Shown piece by piece: positions 32,833-37,009 of a DNA stretch of 37,009 nt. The notes below the pieces were generated by a model. That model saw only the letters and a list, made by a program, of their open reading frames with translations, did not search any database and was not told where the DNA came from. Both the position numbers and the translations under genes were made by a program. Source of the stretch: JBLHKS01 sp047620505 (GTDB lineage: Bacteria > Verrucomicrobiota > Verrucomicrobiia > Verrucomicrobiales > DEV007). The stretch covers positions 1 through 37,009 of the forward strand of contig JBLHKS010000052.1 of NCBI GenBank assembly GCA_047620505.1, written 5' to 3'. How positions within the stretch are numbered: the stretch's first letter is position 1; each line of letters opens with the position of its first letter.

Positions 32833-33849
32833 CTATTCAGCGATTTCGGTCAGCTCAAGGACCGCCAGTTGATTGTGTCCGGCAGTGAAAACCTTGTCGT
32901 GCGCCGCGTTGATCACGAAATCATGAATATGGGTCGAGCTGACCGCCTCGTGCTCGACTTTCCAGCCAACCGGATTGATCACGATGCTCATCCCCTTGTT
33001 GTCGCCGCCGAAACCGAACAAAACCCCGCCGTCCGGCCTCCAGTAAAGCTGCTCGACGAGCCCTTTCGCTTTGCTCGTCTCGATCTCCGCCAGCGTTTCG
33101 CCAGCCTCCCAGTCGAAAACCCGAACTCGGGCTTTCGCCCCAAGATGATCGATATTTCCGACCTGACCCATCCCGCCAGCGGCTAGAATCTTGCCGTCGG
33201 GCGAAAACGCGAGCGAACGAACCCCGCCGATCGAGTGTCGGCGCTGCTTCGGATCCCAGGTGTACATCGTCGGCGCTTCGAGCGTCTTAACTTGATCGCC
33301 AGTCGCCAAATCCCAGATCACGATGTGCCCGACCTTGTCCGCCGTCGCCAGCATCTGCCCATTTGGCGAAAACGCGCAAGCGAAGAGCATCGAGGGGTAA
33401 TCGTTAGGCGTAAACGGCTCATGACCGCCGAGTTCGCGAATCAAATCGCCGCTCTCGGCATTCCAGATTTTGCAGACCATGTCGTCCGCAACGCTCGCGA
33501 CGATTTTTTGATCCGGCGAAGCGACCACGCCGCGAATCCACTTGTCGTGGGCTGGAATTTTGCGAACCAAAGTGCGAGTTTCCGCGTTCCACCAGCAGAG
33601 ATGCCGGTCGTAGCTCGACGAAACCAGCTGGCCGCCAACGCGAGCTAACCCCGTAACGTAGCTGCTGTGCCCACCGCCCTCGAATGTCGTCGATTCCGGC
33701 TTCTCGGCCGCGAGATCGATGTGATGAACCTTCGAATCCGAGCTTCCGAAGTAAAATTGCTCCGTCTCGCCTTCGCGCTTCAGGCAAAAAACGATGTCTT
33801 GCCGACTGAAACGCGTTGCCTCTTTAATAGTGATTTTATCAGGACTCAT
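32833..33849 (-). CDS. WD40 repeat protein, last gene of the DUF1549-DUF1501 operon
   Basis: A 338-residue beta-propeller without a signal peptide, so probably cytoplasmic. WD-type blades are clear: LVSSSYDRHLCWWNAETRTL, IVASVADDMVCKIWNAESGD, FSPNGQMLATADKVGHIVIW and LAFSPDGKILAAGG; roughly six or seven blades fit the length. WD40 proteins act as binding platforms; no partner is identifiable. ATG 33849 is 5 bases after the DUF1501 stop, so it is co-transcribed with the two genes upstream. The DUF1549/DUF1553-DUF1501-WD40 order recurs widely in Planctomycetota and Verrucomicrobiota, usually with cytochrome-c-like members. Confidence 0.88.
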   Translation of the reverse strand: MSPDKITIKEATRFSRQDIVFCLKREGETEQFYFGSSDSKVHHIDLAAEKPESTTFEGGGHSSYVTGLARVGGQLVSSSYDRHLCWWNAETRTLVRKIPAHDKWIRGVVASPDQKIVASVADDMVCKIWNAESGDLIRELGGHEPFTPNDYPSMLFACAFSPNGQMLATADKVGHIVIWDLATGDQVKTLEAPTMYTWDPKQRRHSIGGVRSLAFSPDGKILAAGGMGQVGNIDHLGAKARVRVFDWEAGETLAEIETSKAKGLVEQLYWRPDGGVLFGFGGDNKGMSIVINPVGWKVEHEAVSSTHIHDFVINAAHDKVFTAGHNQLAVLELTEIAE

Positions 33850-33854
33850 CGGGC

Positions 33855-35171
33855 TTAGGAAAGGATGTCAGAAATCGGTTCGATCCCCGGATTGACGAGC
33901 GGAACTGGCCGACTGCCGACCAGATATTCTTTTTCTGGATTGATCCCGGTTGCTTTGAGCACGGTCGCAAAAATTTCGCCTGCTCCGACCGGATCGCTCG
34001 CGACGTACTCGCCAAGCTCGTCCGTTTCGCCGTAAACTTTGCCTTCCTTGATTCCGCAGCCGAACATCGCCGTGCTCCAGGCCCGCGCAAAGTGGTCGCG
34101 GCCGAGACTCGCGTTGATTTTCGGCGTCCGACCGAATTCGCCGACCGCAAGCACGAGCGTCGATTCGAGCATTCCGCGTTGGTCGAGATCGTCTAACAAA
34201 GTCGCCATGACATGATCGAGCTCCGGCACCATTTCGGCGTGCGTTTCGAAGTTCTGGCCGTGGCTGTCCCACCAGGCCCGGCCTACCCGAATGAACGGGA
34301 CGCCAGCCTCCGCAAGGCGGCGCGCCATCAAAACTTGCTGACCAAAAAGCGAAGGGCCGTAGCGATTTCGAATAAATTCCGGCTCGTTTTCGAGGTTAAA
34401 AAGTTCCTCACTGCTCATGAGCCCGTGGACCCGTGCGTAGGCGTTCGCGTGGCTCCGAACCACGCCGAGATCACGCCCGCGAGCAAACCGATCGCTCAGC
34501 AGCTGCCGGAGCTCGGCGCGATCGAGATGATCAAATTCGGTGATCTCGTCAAGCCGCGAAATGTCATTCGGAGTCATCCCGTCGTTCAACTCCATCGCCG
34601 CGTACTGCGCGCCCAGGAAAGATGGCGTAACTTCGGTGTTGCCCCGCCCTTCTGTCTGAGAATAAAAGGAAACGTAGCCCGGAACCCGCGATTGAGCGCG
34701 CTCGAGTTCGCGGGAAAGAACCGAGCCCATGCATGGGTAAGTCAGGGCGGCTTCGTTCTTGCGTCCACGAAGCATCGTCCGCGCCGCCGTGCCGTGCCCG
34801 GCATCTCCGCTATCGATCGAGCGCACGACGGAAATTCGATGCATCCGCTCGGCCATTTTCGGCATCAGCTCGCTGATTCGGACGCCTGGCATCGAAGTTG
34901 GGATGCTCGCGAACGGTCCGCCTGTCGGGACGCCTGGCTTCGGATCCCAGGTCTCCATCTGGCTGGCTCCACCGGCTAACCAGAGCAAAATCACGCTGCG
35001 CCCGGAAGTCCGAAGCGCGTCGTTCACGCTGGGCTCGTCGAGCGCGTGAATCGCCCCTGTCGTCCCTAACAAAGCGCCAGATCCGACGGCGAGCGAGTGA
35101 CTCAGCCAAGCGCGCCGACTGATGTTGTGCTCTGGCGAGCCGCAGAAATTGAATTCGTGTTCAGGGGACAT
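33855..35171 (-). CDS. DUF1501 family protein (second copy), probably Tat-exported
   Basis: A 438-residue protein with the signal ISRRAWLSHSLAVGSGALLG (twin arginine, residues about 18-38). Family motifs are VILLWLAGGASQMETWDPKPG near the start (a hallmark of the planctomycete-type DUF1501), FIRVGRAWWDSHGQNFETH in the middle and LAVGEFGRTPKINASLGRDH near the end. These His/Asp-rich blocks recall the metal site of the alkaline phosphatase/sulfatase fold. It belongs to a different subgroup from the DUF1501 gene at 6841-8235, which is paired with DUF1800. One base separates its ATG from the stop of the DUF1549 gene (TGACATG on the coding strand). Reaction unknown. Confidence 0.9.
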   Translation of the reverse strand: MSPEHEFNFCGSPEHNISRRAWLSHSLAVGSGALLGTTGAIHALDEPSVNDALRTSGRSVILLWLAGGASQMETWDPKPGVPTGGPFASIPTSMPGVRISELMPKMAERMHRISVVRSIDSGDAGHGTAARTMLRGRKNEAALTYPCMGSVLSRELERAQSRVPGYVSFYSQTEGRGNTEVTPSFLGAQYAAMELNDGMTPNDISRLDEITEFDHLDRAELRQLLSDRFARGRDLGVVRSHANAYARVHGLMSSEELFNLENEPEFIRNRYGPSLFGQQVLMARRLAEAGVPFIRVGRAWWDSHGQNFETHAEMVPELDHVMATLLDDLDQRGMLESTLVLAVGEFGRTPKINASLGRDHFARAWSTAMFGCGIKEGKVYGETDELGEYVASDPVGAGEIFATVLKATGINPEKEYLVGSRPVPLVNPGIEPISDILS

Positions 35172-35172
35172 G

Positions 35173-36819
35173 TCAGTGGTTGAAACGAGCTTCGTTTGAG
35201 GTCAGCAACGCCCACAGCAGCTGCTGGAGGCCGGATTCCGCGCGATCTTCACGCTCGGCTAGATATTTTGTCAAAATCTCGATCTCTTCGGCTTCAGCTT
35301 CACGCGAATAAACCGAGCGAATGGCTAACTGGATCCGCTCGTCGCGATTCTCAATCGAGTTAAGCGCCCGAAGCAGGCCGCCGTTCTGAATCCGGCCAAT
35401 CGCATCCGCGCTGTTGCTGAAATAAAGCGCTTCCTCGACTGCGAAGTGGAAATTGTCTTTCGGACGATCAAACCGGTTAGCAATCCCCTCGCCGCTGCGC
35501 TCCATCTGCTCGATCCGCTTCCCAATTTCCTCAGCCGAGGCCTCAGGAGAAAACTGATTTGGGTCCGCCATCGCAACGTGAACTGAAATTCCGAATTGCC
35601 GCGGAGTCAGCGGTCGCGGTTCGCTCACGGCGAACAACTCGGCTGCTGGACGCGTCCCCTCCCCTTCCCAGACGCTCGAACGCCGCCAGGCTTCGCTCAT
35701 CACGATGCCTTTGATCAATCGACGCAGGTCGAATTGATGGGTTCGCAAATCGTTCTCGATCCAAAGAAGCAACTCAGGATGACTCGGCAAGTTTTGCCCG
35801 TGCATCTGGTCTAACGGCATAACCAAACCACGCCCGAAATGCCGATTCCAAACCTGATTCGCCAACGCGCGAGCAAAGTAGCCTTGATCGTCGAGCGCCT
35901 CCTTCACAAGCACCCCGCGACGACTATATTTCGGAGCCGGAGCCTGCTTCTTGTCCTTTTTCAATTGCTCAAAGCGTTCTTTCTCCGCCTTCTTCGCGGC
36001 TTCGTCGAGTTCGAGTTCGGCAGGCTCTTCGATCGCCGGTCCACCGAGAAAAGTCAGGCTCGCTTTATGCTCTTCACCTTTGGTCGTTTTAAAACTGACC
36101 AAGCCGTACTCGCGCTCAGCAACGTAGCCGCCGTTGTCGAATGACCGGTTAAAAAACGACTGCATCCCGTAATAAGTCGCCTGAGTCCAGTCAGCCACGT
36201 ACGGGTGATCGTGGCACTGCGCGCAGCTGACGTCGACACCGAAAAATCGCACACTGACTTTGGCCGTCAGGCGATCAAGATCGCGCAAATTATCTCGAAT
36301 AAACTCATCGACTCCCTTTTTTTCCTCCGAATGGCGAGCAAGGATGACTTCCTCGAAAATCTGGTCCCAACGCCGATCCTCAGCGGTCGCTGCCATGAGA
36401 TAATTTCGGAAATCGCCCGATTTTCCGTCGCGCAGAAGCCAGTTGAATTCGTGCGCCTGATGCCGGGCGAAACTCGGCGAAGCCAGCAGCCGATCGACCG
36501 TCTTTTCCCATCGATCCGGGCTCGAATCAGCTCGAAACGCGTCCAGCTCGGCTAACGTCGGAATTCTGCCCACCAGATCGAGAGTCAAACGCCGAAACTG
36601 GGTTTCCTCAGCAGCTGCTGGGGCCGGCTCAGCTCCCAATTCCTCAAGCCGCGCAGAAATCGCCTGATCAATCACCTTCGAGACCGACTCGTCGGCATCG
36701 GGGATCTCGCCCGCCTCGTCCCACCAATTCGGCGCGGACTCAGGCTTTGGCGGGGCGCTGAACGCAGAAGCGCACAGCGACAGGCTGAAAACGAAAATCA
36801 GTGGGGCTCGGAAGGTCAT
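35173..36819 (-). CDS. DUF1549/DUF1553 domain protein, secreted
   Basis: A 548-residue exported protein. ATG 36819 is chosen over an in-frame TTG at 36903 because it directly precedes a signal peptide (FRAPLIFVFSLSLCASAFSA). The N-terminal DUF1549 part includes FRRLTLDLVGRIPTLAELDA and VSVRFFGVDVSCAQCHDHPY. The CxxCH in that segment is a conserved feature of the family and looks like a haem c attachment site, though haem binding here is unproven. A Lys/Glu-rich helical insert follows (about residues 255-290). The C-terminal DUF1553 part begins near RRGVLVKEALDDQGYFARAL and includes ANQVWNRHFGRGLV and SHPELLLWIENDLR. It is the first gene of the operon with DUF1501 and WD40, possibly acting in an extracytoplasmic redox or polysaccharide-related process; the role is not established. 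Confidence 0.9.
   Translation of the reverse strand: MTFRAPLIFVFSLSLCASAFSAPPKPESAPNWWDEAGEIPDADESVSKVIDQAISARLEELGAEPAPAAAEETQFRRLTLDLVGRIPTLAELDAFRADSSPDRWEKTVDRLLASPSFARHQAHEFNWLLRDGKSGDFRNYLMAATAEDRRWDQIFEEVILARHSEEKKGVDEFIRDNLRDLDRLTAKVSVRFFGVDVSCAQCHDHPYVADWTQATYYGMQSFFNRSFDNGGYVAEREYGLVSFKTTKGEEHKASLTFLGGPAIEEPAELELDEAAKKAEKERFEQLKKDKKQAPAPKYSRRGVLVKEALDDQGYFARALANQVWNRHFGRGLVMPLDQMHGQNLPSHPELLLWIENDLRTHQFDLRRLIKGIVMSEAWRRSSVWEGEGTRPAAELFAVSEPRPLTPRQFGISVHVAMADPNQFSPEASAEEIGKRIEQMERSGEGIANRFDRPKDNFHFAVEEALYFSNSADAIGRIQNGGLLRALNSIENRDERIQLAIRSVYSREAEAEEIEILTKYLAEREDRAESGLQQLLWALLTSNEARFNH
35215..35226. repeat. CAGCAGCTGCTG palindrome, copy 11
   Basis: Exact copy near the 3' end of the DUF1549/DUF1553 gene, read as Gln-Gln-Leu-Leu. 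Confidence 0.95.
36609..36620. repeat. CAGCAGCTGCTG palindrome, copy 12
   Basis: Exact copy near the 5' end of the DUF1549/DUF1553 gene, read as Ala-Ala-Ala (PAPAAAEE). Confidence 0.95.
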
Positions 36820-36931
36820 GAACTGACGAAAACACGCGCGCTTGCCGACTGTTATTTCGGGAACCTGTAAGAGTCCGGCAGATCCGCAATTCTCATTGCG
36901 CAAATGGCCAAACTCCTGACAATGCGCCCGT

Positions 36932-36946
36932 CCGGCAATCTGCCGG
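36932..36946. repeat. Short perfect hairpin upstream of the DUF1549 gene
   Basis: CCGGCA, a 3-base loop, then TGCCGG. It sits in the 190-base region 36820-37009 that contains the promoter side of the DUF1549 operon. No convincing -35/-10 pair was found there. The hairpin could be an operator or belong to a gene outside the window. Confidence 0.3.
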
Positions 36947-37009
36947 GTCTGACGGGAAGCTGCGGTCGAGTGACCGGGGCTGAACAGGAGAATCCAGTTA
37001 AAATCTGGA

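Noticed and set aside
36820..36903. 84-base N-terminal extension of the DUF1549 frame from TTG 36903
   Set aside because: The ATG at 36819 directly precedes a standard signal peptide; the extension would place 28 polar residues before it.
36904..37009. Plus-strand open frame running off the right edge (35 codons from ATG 36904)
   Set aside because: Too short to judge, no recognisable motif and no ribosome site; it may simply be upstream DNA of the DUF1549 operon.

Overview
The window (37,009 bp, moderately GC-rich) looks like a chromosomal segment from a Verrucomicrobiota bacterium or close PVC relative. The evidence is two DUF1501 genes paired with DUF1800 and DUF1549/DUF1553 genes, secreted proteins ending in the 'GDGVENLFEYVTGG'-type C-terminal module, a PPi-type phosphofructokinase, and few convincing Shine-Dalgarno sequences. 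I saw no tRNA, rRNA, CRISPR array, insertion sequence or phage gene.

Layout. 1-3310: the tail of a secreted protein, an ECF sigma factor, and a convergent secreted metzincin-type protease. 3476-11372 (plus strand): a large secreted DUF1800 protein, a DUF1501 protein, a pseudopilin-like protein and a second ECF sigma factor close to the first; then two inner-membrane proteins resembling GspL/PilM-N and GspM/PilO. 11382-14891: PPi-dependent phosphofructokinase divergent from class II fructose-bisphosphate aldolase, then a ROK-family protein. 14939-17365 (minus): an LptF/LptG-type permease with an extra N-terminal membrane domain, plus a small acidic protein of unknown function. 17514-18722: a secreted PQQ-type beta-propeller. 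18738-19175 (minus): an orphan histidine-kinase DHp-like protein. 19464-31487 (minus): one 4,007-residue hybrid PKS-NRPS. 31962-32819: a secreted protein of unknown function. 32833-36819 (minus): an operon of DUF1549/DUF1553, DUF1501 and WD40 genes.

The most interesting gene is the megasynthase. Its domain order is KS-AT-DH-cMT-psiKR-ER-KR-ACP-C-A-PCP, the order of fungal highly reducing PKS-NRPS hybrids. It does not end in a thioesterase, an SDR-type reductase or a Dieckmann cyclase. Its last ~400 residues resemble cyanobacterial long-chain acyl-ACP reductase (AAR), including the nucleotide-binding glycine motif and a cysteine aligned with the AAR acyl-thioester cysteine. The A-domain specificity residues read close to the published glycine code. 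The simplest inference is a single-protein assembly line that couples a methyl-branched acyl chain to glycine and releases it by reduction.

The second main observation is at DNA level. The perfect 12-bp palindrome CAGCAGCTGCTG occurs 12 times, about once per 3 kb, where about 0.003 copies are expected from base composition. It is read in all three frames within genes and also lies in the loop of an intergenic terminator, so it is not explained by protein sequence. It may be a genome-wide signal such as an uptake, methylation, nucleoid or HIP1-like element.
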